A stretch of DNA of 64,000 bases from Betaproteobacteria bacterium (GTDB lineage Bacteria; Pseudomonadota; Gammaproteobacteria; Burkholderiales; Usitatibacteraceae), in contig JADJSD010000022.1 in NCBI GenBank assembly GCA_016711875.1, positions 1-64,000 on the forward strand. Reading direction: 5' to 3'. Numbering within the stretch: the stretch's first letter is position 1; each line of letters starts with the position of its first letter. A program made the position numbers and the translations under genes. Shown piece after piece: positions 18,474-27,505 of this stretch. A model generated the notes under the pieces. It saw only the letters and a list, made by a program, of their open reading frames with translations, had not been told where the DNA came from and did not search any database.

Positions 18474-19063
18474 AGCGGGCGCTTGATCGTGACCGCTCCG
18501 CGGATCTGGCCGACGGCATAGCCCGTGGCGCGGTCATGGGGATACTCGGTCTCGAGAAGCGCCTTGAGGTTCGGCGTGAGCTTGTCCGGAGCCCCGTGGC
18601 ACGAGACGCACAGCGGCCCGAGCGGCAGGGCCTTCATGTAGCGGTAGTAGCGGCCGCCGGGCTCGGCGACGACTTCGCCGTGCTCGAGGCCATCGGGCTT
18701 CTCGCCGCGCTCGGCACGCCGTTCGAAATCGAGGAGGACCTTCTGTTCCCAGGCGTCGGCGCTGCCGAGAGCCGGATTGCGCGGTCGCAACGCGACGCGG
18801 GTCACGCGCCAGCCGGTCTTGCGCGACATCGCCGACGAGATCTCCGGCACCGTGTACTTGCAGACGATCACGCCGCGCATGGGCCCGCTGAACTCGAGTT
18901 CCTTCGTGAGCTCCCCGCGGATCTGCGCCACCAGGTCGCCCGCCACCTTGCGGGTCTCCTCGGCGAGACGACGGGCGTCGGCACCGTCCTGACCGGCGGC
19001 GCCGGCGCTCGCCAGCGCGAAGGCGAGACCGCAGAGCGACTTGAAGGCCCTTCCGTTACCCAT
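18470..19063 (-). CDS. DUF3365 (Tll0287-like) haem-binding periplasmic protein
   Basis: A 197-residue exported protein with a signal peptide ending near GAAGQ. It shows the DUF3365 layout: an N-terminal helix, the segment VCKYTVPEISSAMSRKTGW, and a single CVSCHGAPD haem motif near residue 150. DUF3365 domains are usually haem-containing sensor modules. Here the protein is free-standing and sits two genes upstream of the sensor kinase, so it could be a redox input to it (inference). Confidence 0.85.
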   Translation of the reverse strand: MGNGRAFKSLCGLAFALASAGAAGQDGADARRLAEETRKVAGDLVAQIRGELTKELEFSGPMRGVIVCKYTVPEISSAMSRKTGWRVTRVALRPRNPALGSADAWEQKVLLDFERRAERGEKPDGLEHGEVVAEPGGRYYRYMKALPLGPLCVSCHGAPDKLTPNLKALLETEYPHDRATGYAVGQIRGAVTIKRPL

Positions 19064-19126
19064 GATTGCTTCCCCGATGAAACCGATTGCGAGTCTAAAC
19101 CATGCCGCCCGGAGGCGTGGATGCGC

Positions 19127-19735
19127 CTAGCGTCCGGGACGGGCCCGTCGCTCGGCATCCGCCAGCCGCTCCGCGACCTCCCGCGCCATCTCTCCGCCGG
19201 CAGGTAGTACCGCGAGCAACGCGCGCCACTGGCGCGCCGCGATCGCGAACTCGCCGCGCGTGTAGGCGGAGGTCCCCGAGAGGGCGAGGGACTTCACGTG
19301 CCGCGGGTCGAGCGCGAGGGCCTCGGCGATGAGGCGGTCGGGCTCGCCTTCGAAGCGACGCCCTTGCGCCATGGCGAGCGTGTCCGCGCGCTCCGCGAGG
19401 ATCGACGCGCTCGGCGGAAGGCGGCGGGCCGCTTCGGCGTAGGATGCCGCGGCATCGGCGAACCGGCCCGATTCGGCAAAGCCACGGGCGCGGCGGATCC
19501 ACGCCTCGCCGTCGTCGACGCCCGGGCGCGGCGTCGCCAGCCCGGGCCCCAGGGACGGGGTAGGTCCGGGTGGCGCTTCGCGCAGCGCGAACCAGACGCC
19601 GGCGACGATCACGGGGATGCCGGCGGCAGCGAGCCAGGGCGCGTGGGGCATGCGCGCCCCGCGAAGCAGCGGCCAGGAAACGACGAGCGCCGCCCCGAGG
19701 GCGACGGTCACCACGGTGAGGACGAAGGCGGTCAC
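19127..19735 (-). CDS. CcmI/CycH-like membrane TPR protein
   Basis: Two membrane helices at the N-terminus (about 2-24 and 35-50) are followed by a periplasmic TPR region (ARGFAESGRFADAAASYAEA, SGTSAYTRGEFAIAARQW). This resembles the C-terminal part of CcmI/CycH, which hands apocytochrome c to haem ligation. I prefer the GTG at 19735, because it overlaps the previous stop as GTGA like its neighbours; an ATG at 19759 would add eight residues. It lies directly after the ResB/CcsA/TPR genes. Confidence 0.75.
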   Translation of the reverse strand: MTAFVLTVVTVALGAALVVSWPLLRGARMPHAPWLAAAGIPVIVAGVWFALREAPPGPTPSLGPGLATPRPGVDDGEAWIRRARGFAESGRFADAAASYAEAARRLPPSASILAERADTLAMAQGRRFEGEPDRLIAEALALDPRHVKSLALSGTSAYTRGEFAIAARQWRALLAVLPAGGEMAREVAERLADAERRARPGR

Positions 19736-20244
19736 GGCGAGGGCTTCCTTTCGCTCCACTCCCAGAGGGCGGCCTCGGCACGACGGCGAAACGGATCGGC
19801 TGCCGGGGCGAGATGCGCGTAGGTGCGCATCGCGCCACGCGCGGTGTCGAGATCGCCCAGCGCCTCGGCCGCCACGGCGAGCCCGTAGTAGGCATTGAGC
19901 TGCGAGGGGCGCAGGTCGAGCGCGCCCTCGAAGTAGGCGCGGGCTTCGCGATGGCGTCCGAGTCCGGCGAGCGCGAAGCCCATGTTGGCATGGGCTTCCG
20001 GCATGGCGGGCGCGAACGCGAGCACGCGATGGAAGGCCTGCATCGCGTGTCCGTGCTGCCGCGCCTGCAGCAGGGCGACCCCCTGGCGGAAGGCGATGTC
20101 GATGTCTTCCGCATGCGCGGCGGGCGGGCCGCCCGCTGCCGGCGTCGATCCCGGCAGGAGCGCGATGCCGGCGCCCCCGAGCGCGACGAGGCTCGCGGTG
20201 ATGAGCACGCCCAGCATCCGGACGTCGCGCCGGCTCGTGCTCAT
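19732..20244 (-). CDS. TPR-repeat protein of cytochrome maturation
   Basis: A 170-residue protein with an N-terminal membrane anchor (MLGVLITASLVALGGAGIAL) and three TPR-like repeats (DIAFRQGVALLQARQH, AHANMGFALAGLGRHREA, AYYGLAVAAEALGDLDT). TPR proteins of the NrfG/CcmH type guide apocytochromes to haem lyase. Its ATG overlaps the ccsA stop (20241-20244). Confidence 0.75.
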   Translation of the reverse strand: MSTSRRDVRMLGVLITASLVALGGAGIALLPGSTPAAGGPPAAHAEDIDIAFRQGVALLQARQHGHAMQAFHRVLAFAPAMPEAHANMGFALAGLGRHREARAYFEGALDLRPSQLNAYYGLAVAAEALGDLDTARGAMRTYAHLAPAADPFRRRAEAALWEWSERKPSP

Positions 20245-21047
20245 ATCGCCCCCTTGTGCAAGGCGGTCGATACGAACGGCAGCCCGAAGAAGGTGAGGAT
20301 CGCGAGCACGAATACCCCGGCGATGGCGATCGCCGTCGCGCGCGGCGCGAGCCGCAGCGTGAAGCGCGCGTGCAGCAGCGCCGCGAGCGCGAGCCACGTG
20401 AGGAAGGACCAGGTTTCCAGCGGGTCCCACGCCCAGTAGCGGCCCCAGGCGTCCTGCGCCCAGATGGCCCCGGTCACGAGCATGAGCGACTCGAAGACGA
20501 AGGCGAGCGCGAGGAATCGAAGGGCCAGGTGCTCGGCCCGGACCTCGTCGGCGATCCCGCCCGCCCGCAGCGCGCGTGCCCCCGGCGGCCCCGAGACCAT
20601 CAGCACGCCCACGGCCGCGGCCACGAGGAGCGAGCCCAGGAACACCTTGCCGAAGCCCACGTGCGCGTAGAGCCAGAGCGTGCGGTAGGTGGCCGGGAAA
20701 TGGCCGTCGTCGGGGTGCGTGACCAGCATCCACGCCATGAGCACGAAGATGAAGGGCAGCGCCACGGCCGCCGCCGGCCGCACGGCGCGCACGCGCAGGT
20801 ACGCGGCGAGGAAGACCAGCGTGAGGCTCCACACGTTGCTCGAGAGCACCTCGAACATCGAGATGAACGGGCCGTGCCCGACGCGATCCCAGCGCAGGGC
20901 GAGCGAGGCGGTATGCGCGACGAGGCCGCCGGCCAGCAAGCCGACGATCACCGTTTCCAGCCGGCGGCACAGCACGGTGGCCACGACGGCGAGCGAGCCC
21001 GCGAGTCCGTAGCCCGCCACCGCGGCGCCGAGGAGCTGGGCTTCCAT
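20241..21047 (-). CDS. ccsA: CcsA/ResC-type cytochrome c haem lyase subunit
   Basis: A 268-residue polytopic membrane protein with about eight helices. It carries the haem-handling signature WGRYWAWDPLETWSF (WWD domain) near residue 195, plus conserved His in VTHPDDGH, LYAHVGFG and LHARF. With ResB it forms the system II cytochrome c synthase. The presence of a private pair inside this locus suggests it serves the multihaem proteins. Confidence 0.93.
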   Translation of the reverse strand: MEAQLLGAAVAGYGLAGSLAVVATVLCRRLETVIVGLLAGGLVAHTASLALRWDRVGHGPFISMFEVLSSNVWSLTLVFLAAYLRVRAVRPAAAVALPFIFVLMAWMLVTHPDDGHFPATYRTLWLYAHVGFGKVFLGSLLVAAAVGVLMVSGPPGARALRAGGIADEVRAEHLALRFLALAFVFESLMLVTGAIWAQDAWGRYWAWDPLETWSFLTWLALAALLHARFTLRLAPRATAIAIAGVFVLAILTFFGLPFVSTALHKGAI

Positions 21048-22051
21048 CAGGCCGGCCCCCGTTCGCGCACGAAGCGCCGCCAGAAGAACGCGGCGAGGGC
21101 GAGCACGCCGACGCCCGCGCAGGCGAGGAGCCAGGGCAGCGTCGGATCGTAGAAGACCTTGTATCCCATCCAGGCGGTGAGCCCCTCGTAGACGAGCACG
21201 CCCTCCGGCACCGCGAAGTTGTCGCCGGGCCGAAGCTCCCGCCTTTCGCCACCGGTCACGAACACGAGCCGGTGGGCCCCCGGCAACTGGAAGGTCGAGG
21301 CGCGCGACGGGTCGATGGCCGGCGCGTCCAGGTCGAGCATGACCCACGCCTCGCGCGAGGTGCCGGGAATGCGCCACGACTGCGCCTGCCGGTGCTCGTT
21401 GAGCGGATAGGAAGGCAGGTGCACCGTCCCTCGCTCGGGTGGCTGCCCGCCCCTCGGCACCCAGCGCATCACGATCGCGAAGCCCTTGTTCGGCGTGGTG
21501 TAGAAGCGGTAGCCGTCGAGCACGAGCGGCTCGATGTCGCCGATCGTGTGGCGCGTGGCCCGGCCGTCGTGGCCGAAGACGCGCACGTCGTTCGAGGTCC
21601 TGCCGCGGCGCCAGCCTTCCGCGTAGGCGATGGTGAAGCCGTCGTTCACGAAGCGCAGGCGCGTGAGCCCGTCCGGATGCAGGGGCCCGGACTCTTGCGT
21701 GAGAAGGCGCCCGTCGAACACCTCGCCTTGCGCCAGCTCGAGGGTGCCGGTGAGCGCGGTGAGGCGCCCCAGGGCCGCGAGGGCGAGGAGCACGAGCAGC
21801 GCCAGGTGGAACACGAAGAGCGCCAGGTCCGCGCGAAGCCGCTCGTTCGCGAGGAGCGCCGCCCCCAGGTTGGCGGCCGCCAGGGCGAACGCCGCCGCGA
21901 GCGGGCCTGCCAGCCCTCCCTCGATCCGGGCGTGCGCGATCACCGCGAGCGCCACCACGGCGAGCAGCACGAGCGTGAGGCGCGTCGATCCCGCCTCGCG
22001 AAGCAGGCGCCGGACCGGGCCCTCATGGCAGGGAATCGTCGTCGCGTTCAT
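21047..22051 (-). CDS. resB: ResB/Ccs1-type cytochrome c biogenesis protein
   Basis: A 334-residue ResB family protein. It has three N-terminal membrane helices (VLLAVVALAVIAHA, LAAAFALAAANLGAALL, LALFVFHLALLVLLALAAL), a large periplasmic domain (DGRLLTQESGPLHPDG, YRFYTTPNKGFAIVMRW) and a C-terminal helix (LPWLLACAGVGVLALAAFFW). ResB and CcsA together export haem and attach it to CxxCH motifs. Its ATG overlaps the stop of the 11-haem cytochrome gene (22048-22051), so lyase and substrate are translationally coupled. Confidence 0.9.
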   Translation of the reverse strand: MNATTIPCHEGPVRRLLREAGSTRLTLVLLAVVALAVIAHARIEGGLAGPLAAAFALAAANLGAALLANERLRADLALFVFHLALLVLLALAALGRLTALTGTLELAQGEVFDGRLLTQESGPLHPDGLTRLRFVNDGFTIAYAEGWRRGRTSNDVRVFGHDGRATRHTIGDIEPLVLDGYRFYTTPNKGFAIVMRWVPRGGQPPERGTVHLPSYPLNEHRQAQSWRIPGTSREAWVMLDLDAPAIDPSRASTFQLPGAHRLVFVTGGERRELRPGDNFAVPEGVLVYEGLTAWMGYKVFYDPTLPWLLACAGVGVLALAAFFWRRFVRERGPA

Positions 22052-24638
22052 GGCGCGTTCTGGCAGTTCTCGCTGGAGTCGCGCATCCAGTCGCGGCCCG
22101 AGCTGCCGTTGCCGGGCGCGCCCGCCGAGCCGCAGTCGCTCTCGCGCCACAGCCCGCTCGGCGCGAAGCGCCGGACCTTGAGCACGGCGTTCATGTAGTA
22201 GGGGCCGTTGTTGTAGGCGGCCGTCGTGTTGTTGCGCACCTGCGTGCCGGCCGCCTGCCCGCCCTCGGGCCCCACGTCGTTCAGGTTCACGAGGAAGGCC
22301 TTGTTCTTCCACCCGTGCGGCACCGCGACGTGGCACCAGTTGCAGCGCATCCTCCCGATCTTGTCGGCGTGGTACGCATGCAGGTCGCCGCGCCCCTGGT
22401 CGCCCGGGTCGTTGAAGAAACCCGTGCGCTGTCCCCCGGCGCCCGCGTAGGCGTTGTAGTCGTGGCACTTGAAGCACAGCCCCGTGGCCTGCTGCCCGGA
22501 TCCCGTGGCATTGTTCCACGTGCCCTTCAGGATGAAATTGTTGGACGAGCCGTGCGGCCCCCACGGGCTGCCGTTCTCGCCTCCCGCCGGCTGGATCGTC
22601 GCCGCGCCCGTGTTCGAGCCGTGGCAATCCGTGCAGTAGATCGTCTGCGTGCCCACCGCGTTGCTGAACGGGGAGAGCCAACGGGCGGAAATGTTGGTGC
22701 CGTTGCCGCGGACCGTGCCGGTGCGTCCCGTGGCGTCGACGACCGGATGCCAGGACCGGTGGTTGTTGATGGCATAGGCGCCGGCGGCGCCGGAGTCGGT
22801 CGTGGTCGTCTCGCCCCGATGCGTGAGGGGCGCCTGGAACTCCTTGGCCTGGTTCGTGTACTGCGCGAGGTTGTTGGTGCCGAAGGGCGTGCCGCCGGGG
22901 TAGCCCACGGGCGGTCGCGTGCCGAGCGGGTAGACGTTGTTGTCGGAGAAGCCGTAGTCCGAGTGGCACTTGAGGCAGACCTGGTACTCGCGCGTCACGT
23001 ACGGGGCGCTCGCGCTCGTGTCCACGCTCGCGCCGGGATCGCCCCGCTTCACGACGTAGCCCGAGGGAAGGGTCTGGAAGCTCGCGCTGCCGTAGACCGG
23101 CTCGATACCCCAGGTGCCGCGGAGCACGCCCGAGGCGATGTTCGTCACGACCGTCCCGGCCACCGCCGCGCGGTTGTGCGTGCCGGCGGCATCGGGGGTG
23201 CCGGCGAGCGAGCCGGGCGGATTGCCGGTGAAGGTGCGGAACTTCACGACGCGATGGGGTTGTGGCAGTCGGTGCACTCCGCGTGCCGGTTCGCCGTGTT
23301 GCCCACGCCCAGCTTCGAACGCGGCTCGAGGAAGTCCTTGCCGCAGGCACTCGCCGGGCCGGTGCAATCGACGAAGCCCGGGTCGGCGAAGTTGGCGGAG
23401 ATGTCGTGGACCTCGCTGCCGGCGTTCTGGTCGGCCGAGCGGATCGGCATGCGCCGCGCGAGCTGGAAGTCGGTGCGGATGTCCGGCACCGTCGTCGATG
23501 GGGTGATCACGCTCTGCGCCGCGCTCGTGTGGCACTGGTAGCAGGTTTCCTCGATCGCCGAGGCGCCGCCGGATTTCGGCACCGCCACGCTGTCGGTGCC
23601 CTCGCGCGCGAGCCGGCGCGAGCCCGGTACCGTGTGCGTGTCGTGGCAGTTCAGGCACGCCGCGCGCCACACCGGCAGCCCCGCGGGAAAATCGCGCTGC
23701 GCCGCCGCGGCGGCGGTGTAGGCCTGCGTGGCGACGAGCGGGTTGGCGTGCGCCGAGTAGGCCCACGTGCCCCCCGCGAGGTTCTTGTCGTGGCAGGAGA
23801 CGCAGAGGATGTCGTTCGCGGGGTTGTGCACCGCCGTGGGCGTGGCCTCCTGGAAGCGGTTCTGCCGCAGGAACTTCTGGTTCCCCTTCGAGAGATCCGT
23901 CTCGCGCCGGTGCGGATCGTGGCAGGTCGCGCACTGCACCTGCCCGATGCCGCCCGCGCCGGTGGGCTCGAGCGGCAGCTCGGGCCGGTAGCCGGAGTGA
24001 CGCACGCCCAGGACCGCGCCGCCGGCGGGGTACTGCTGGTTCGCGTCCACGACGCGCAGTTCCCCGTCGCGGACTGCGAGCGCGTTGGTGTAGGAGACCG
24101 AGATGGGATGGTCGTTGGTGAGGTCGGAGCCGAGGTTGCGCGTGAAGCCCGTGTTCGCGCCGCTTCCCGCAGGCATCACGCCTCCCGTGCCGGTGCCCGT
24201 CATGGGAATCGAGACCGAACCCTGCACCGTGGCCGAGCCCACGCCGTTCAGGACGTTCACGTTGCCGATCGCCACCGTGCCGTCGTGGCACGACAGGCAC
24301 AGCTTCGAGCTGCCGCCGGGCTGCTCGAGAGCGCCCTGGATGGCCTGCGCGTCGAGCGAGGACGATGCGTACGGCGTGTAGGTCGTGGTGCCGAGCCGCC
24401 GGTTCCAGATCGGGGCCACGCCCGGCGTCGCGCCGTGCGGCGTGTGGCAGAAGACGCAGACCTGGTTCTCGCTGGTGCTCTTCACGGTGCCCGGGCCCGA
24501 GATCGAGAGGTTGTGCTTGGTGCCCCGCACGTCGGAGATGCCGGCCGCCCCGATGAGCGCCGACGTGGCGCCGAGCACGGCGAGCGCCGAGACGGCCGCG
24601 AGGAGCGCGCGCAAGGCGCTAGGGTTCGCCATCGGCAT
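22048..24638 (-). CDS. Undecahaem (11 CxxCH) cytochrome with OmcE-like N-terminal domain, one frameshift
   Basis: A secreted protein of about 863 residues after repair. The N-terminal part has TKHNLS, CVFCHTPHG, IWNRRL, CLSCHDGT, DLTNDHPI, CATCHDPH and CVSCH, the same order as the separate tetrahaem protein at 33.3-34.2 kb. Seven further haem motifs follow: CLNCH, CYQCH, CTDCH, CLKCH, CTDCH, CFKCH and CNWCH. The frame breaks near 23252, where a run of four C should be five (CHNP then HRVVKF); this looks like a homopolymer error. The signal peptide ends near GAAGIS. It is probably a periplasmic or extracellular electron carrier. It is coupled to resB downstream and overlaps the propeller gene upstream by 20 bp. 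Confidence 0.88.
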
Positions 24639-25714
24639 CCCCCCCGAGGAACTGGAAGACCACGACGCGCCCGTTGAACATGTCGGCCACGTAGACCCGG
24701 TCGCGCTCGTCGATCCACAGTCCCGAGGGCAGGTAGAACTGCCCTTCCCCGCGGCCCAGGCCGCCGATGGGCAGGAGGAACCGGCCCTCGCGGTCGTATA
24801 CGAGCAGGTGATCGTGGTACGACTCGATCACGTAGATGTTGCCGGCCGAATCGGTCGCGACGCCCTTGGGGCGCACGAGCTGCCCGACGTACAGGCCCCG
24901 CGAGCCGAGCACGAGGCGCGGGCGGGGTTGCCCCCGCGCGAAGACCTGGATGCGGCCGTTCATCGTGTCGGCCACGTAGAGATCGCCTCCGCGGAACCAC
25001 AGGTGGGTCGGGTAGTTGAACTCGCCCTCGGCCTCGCCGCGCCGGCCGAACCGGCGCAGGGGTTGCCCGGCGGCATCGAACACGCGGATCTCGTGCGCGC
25101 CCGTGTCGGCCACGTACAACTCGCCGCGTTCACGGTCGAGGGCGAGACCCGTGGGGCGACCGAACTGCCCTTCCCCGATGCGCCGCACGGTGCGGCCCTC
25201 GCCATCGAGCTCGATGACCGCGCCGAGCGCCGAATCGGCGACGAAGACCGAGCGTCCCGCGCCGCATGCGACGCCCGTAGGCGATGCGAAGCGCTTCGTC
25301 CCGAACGCGTACTCGTAGACGTCGAGGCCGCCCTCGGGCCGGAACGAAAAGACGCCGCCGCGCCCGGGATCGGCCACGACGATGCGTCCGCATCCCTCGG
25401 CCGCCCCCGCCGAGGGGCGCAGCAGTTCCTCGCGCGCTTCGCCGAACCCCAGGCCCGTGACCCACTCGAGCGCCGTGCGCCAGCCGCTCTTGCCGCCCGA
25501 TCCCGGCGCGTCGTAGTTGAGCTCGCCGATGAGGACGCCCTCCTGCCGGTAGCGAGGCACCTCGGGCGCATGCGGCCAGGTGCGCATCGCGCGACCGGGC
25601 TCGGCGTCGAGCCGCAGGACGGAGGGCGCCGGCGCCGCGCAGGCGGTCGCGGCGAGCACGGGCCGCCGCCAGCAGGCGGCGGAGCGTGGCCCGACCGAGG
25701 TGGTCGGGGCTCAC
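24619..25714 (-). CDS. NHL-repeat beta-propeller lipoprotein, possible frameshift near the start
   Basis: About five or six NHL repeats form a six-bladed propeller: GRPTGLALDRERGELYVADT, FNYPTHLWFRGGDLYVADTM, VRPKGVATDSAGNIYVIES, YLPSGLWIDERDRVYVADMF. A lipobox-like LAATAC lies at the start of the open frame at 25659. The GTG at 25714 overlaps the previous stop as GTGA, as in most neighbours, and begins SPDHLGRATLRRLLAAA, a good signal peptide; joining the two needs one base shift near 25660. I infer the longer protein. NHL propellers recur in multihaem cytochrome clusters, but their role is not settled. Confidence 0.75.
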
Positions 25715-26091
25715 CACAACCCGGGCCCCAGCGTCGAGTGACCGCCCTGGATGCCGGGCTTGAGCCCGGGCTTGCCCGAGTGACAGAGGTCGCAGCGGTC
25801 CGGGGCCCAGGCGATCTGCCCGTTGTGGCACATGCCGCAGAACTTTCCTTCGACGATCTCCTTCATGGTGACCACGTTCGCGCCGGCGCGCATGCGAAAG
25901 CCCAGCTCCGAGTGGCACACCTTGCAGCGGAACCGGATGCGGTGGAACCAGTGCGGGAAGATGACCGGGCGCACGCCCTCGGCCTCGGAGCGGTGGTTGA
26001 GCACGACGTCGCCGTACTCCGCGACCGCGGGGATGGCCGTCGCCGCGAGGCACGCGGCGAGGAGCGCGATGCGCACGACGGCGGCATTCAC
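25711..26091 (-). CDS. c7-type trihaem cytochrome (paralogue A)
   Basis: A 126-residue exported protein. After the signal peptide (AIPAVAEYGDVV) comes the c7-type trihaem domain: PHWFHRIRFRCKVCHSELGF, FCGMCHNGQ and CDLCHSGKPG. Spare His in NH, PHW, FHR and GGH can be distal ligands. It is likely a small periplasmic electron carrier like PpcA-type c7 proteins. It starts at GTG within a GTGA overlap. It is clearly paralogous to the gene at 29746-30189. Confidence 0.9.
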   Translation of the reverse strand: MNAAVVRIALLAACLAATAIPAVAEYGDVVLNHRSEAEGVRPVIFPHWFHRIRFRCKVCHSELGFRMRAGANVVTMKEIVEGKFCGMCHNGQIAWAPDRCDLCHSGKPGLKPGIQGGHSTLGPGLW

Positions 26092-26669
26092 GGTCCGGCC
26101 TTCGGCGGCACGGGCGCGTACCCCGGCGCTGGGCCACCGCCCCGCGAAGCGCGCGGCACGCTGTGGCACCGGTTGCATTCCGTGAGCGGAAAGGAAACCG
26201 CGCCGTGGCAAAGGCCGCATTGCTCGCCTTGCAGGATACGGCGCATGTCCAGCTTGTTGGCGCCGGCCTTCGAGATGAACGGCGTCTCGTGGCAGTTGCT
26301 GCAATCGAGCCAGAGGGTGTGTGCGCGGTGCGGGAATCGCACGATCGGCGTGCCGCCGTTCAGGTTGAGCAGGATGTCGTCCTCGCGAAGTCGCACCTCC
26401 GTGCCCTCGAGGAGATTCGCGCGCGGGACGATCTCCCCCCGTTCGAGCGCCTGCACCCAGCGCACCTGGTTGCCGGCGCCATCGGGGGCGAGACGGGCCA
26501 GGGCATCGCGAGGCTCCTGCAACTGTCGCGTGCCGGGGCTCGCCGGGTCGTGCAGGCCGTCCTTGGCGAGCGGTATCCAGCGGCGCAGGTCGGGCTGCGC
26601 CCAGGCGGCCGCCGCCGCGAGCACCAGCAACCCGGCAAGGAGCGTTGTCCACGGCCGCGAGCGCTTCAC
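26088..26669 (-). CDS. c7-type trihaem cytochrome (paralogue B)
   Basis: A 193-residue exported protein whose leader is LAGLLVLAAAAAWAQ. The N-terminal half has DGLHDPASPGTRQLQEP and NQVRWVQALERGEI; the C-terminal half carries three haem motifs (CSNCHETPF, CGLCHGAVSFP, CNRCHSVPRA) preceded by FPHRAHTLWLD. The same architecture forms the C-terminal half of the five-haem protein at 28404-29741, so these two form a subfamily. The start is the GTG at 26669 in a GTGA overlap. Confidence 0.88.
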   Translation of the reverse strand: MKRSRPWTTLLAGLLVLAAAAAWAQPDLRRWIPLAKDGLHDPASPGTRQLQEPRDALARLAPDGAGNQVRWVQALERGEIVPRANLLEGTEVRLREDDILLNLNGGTPIVRFPHRAHTLWLDCSNCHETPFISKAGANKLDMRRILQGEQCGLCHGAVSFPLTECNRCHSVPRASRGGGPAPGYAPVPPKAGP

Positions 26670-27505
26670 CCGGGGATGTAGATGCCGGCCGCGCGGATGG
26701 CACGGACCAGCTCTTTCGTCGATTCCTCCAGCAGGCCCACGGCCTCGGCGTGGGCCCCCGCGCCGGCCCGCCGTTCCGCCTCGTCGCGCAGCGACTTTGC
26801 CTTGCCGGAGGCCGCCTGCGCGCTCGCGGCCTTGGCCGGGTCGGAGACGAGGAGCATGAGGAGCATGCGGTGCGTGTCGTTGCGGTCCACCTCGTAGCGG
26901 TATTCCTCCTCCTTGGTCGCGAAATCGAGGGAACGCACCAGCGTGTCGCCGCCGCGCATCGAGCCGATGGAGGCTTTCGCGACGAGGTAGGCGCGCTCGA
27001 GCGTGCCGCGGGCCGTTTCGAGGTCGCCCGCGCCCGCTTCCCGCTCGGCCTGGGCGATGAGCGTGTCGATGGTCCTCGAGGTCTCCGCCGCACCGGAGAC
27101 GCCTTTCTTCTCGAGCGCGATTCGACGCTGCGCCGCCGCGAGCGACCTGGCGCTCTCGAGGCGCGCGTCGTAATCCGCGCGGCGCTTGTCCGCGACCACG
27201 GTCTCGGCACCGGAAAGTCGCACGCCTTCGAACATCGCGAGGCTCGCCTGCGGCAGCAGGCGCGAGGCCCCCTCGAGATCGCCGGACCGGCAGGCATCGG
27301 CCGCCTTGCGGTGGATCTCCCGCGCCCGTTCGCGATGGGCTCGCGCGGCGGCATTGCCGCCCGCCTCGATCTGCTTCGCGGCGGAGGAGCGTTCGATGAG
27401 GGTTTCGACCGCCGCGATGCGGCGTTCGAGCTGGACGCGGTCGACCGTCTGGGCCGAGGCCGTGGCGGCGAACGCGAACAGGGCCGCGAGGAAAAGTGTC
27501 TTCAT
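26666..27505 (-). CDS. Exported coiled-coil protein of unknown family (paralogue 1)
   Basis: A 279-residue protein with a signal peptide ending near ATASAQ and otherwise almost entirely helical. It has no Cys and no haem motif. Near residues 200-215 it carries EEEYRYEVDRNDTHRMLL, which matches SPDDEYAWELERNRSYREL in the adjacent gene, so the two are paralogues with a shared EYxxExxRN box. I do not recognise the family. Lying between cytochrome genes with 4-nt overlaps on both sides suggests a structural or assembly role in the conduit. Confidence 0.75.
   Translation of the reverse strand: MKTLFLAALFAFAATASAQTVDRVQLERRIAAVETLIERSSAAKQIEAGGNAAARAHRERAREIHRKAADACRSGDLEGASRLLPQASLAMFEGVRLSGAETVVADKRRADYDARLESARSLAAAQRRIALEKKGVSGAAETSRTIDTLIAQAEREAGAGDLETARGTLERAYLVAKASIGSMRGGDTLVRSLDFATKEEEYRYEVDRNDTHRMLLMLLVSDPAKAASAQAASGKAKSLRDEAERRAGAGAHAEAVGLLEESTKELVRAIRAAGIYIPG

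Noticed and set aside
14509..18486. A very long plus-strand open frame (over 1300 codons)
   Set aside because: It is antisense to the NtrC-type regulator, sensor kinase and neighbours, which have clear family motifs. The translation is low-complexity Arg/Ala/His-rich, typical of a high-GC shadow frame.
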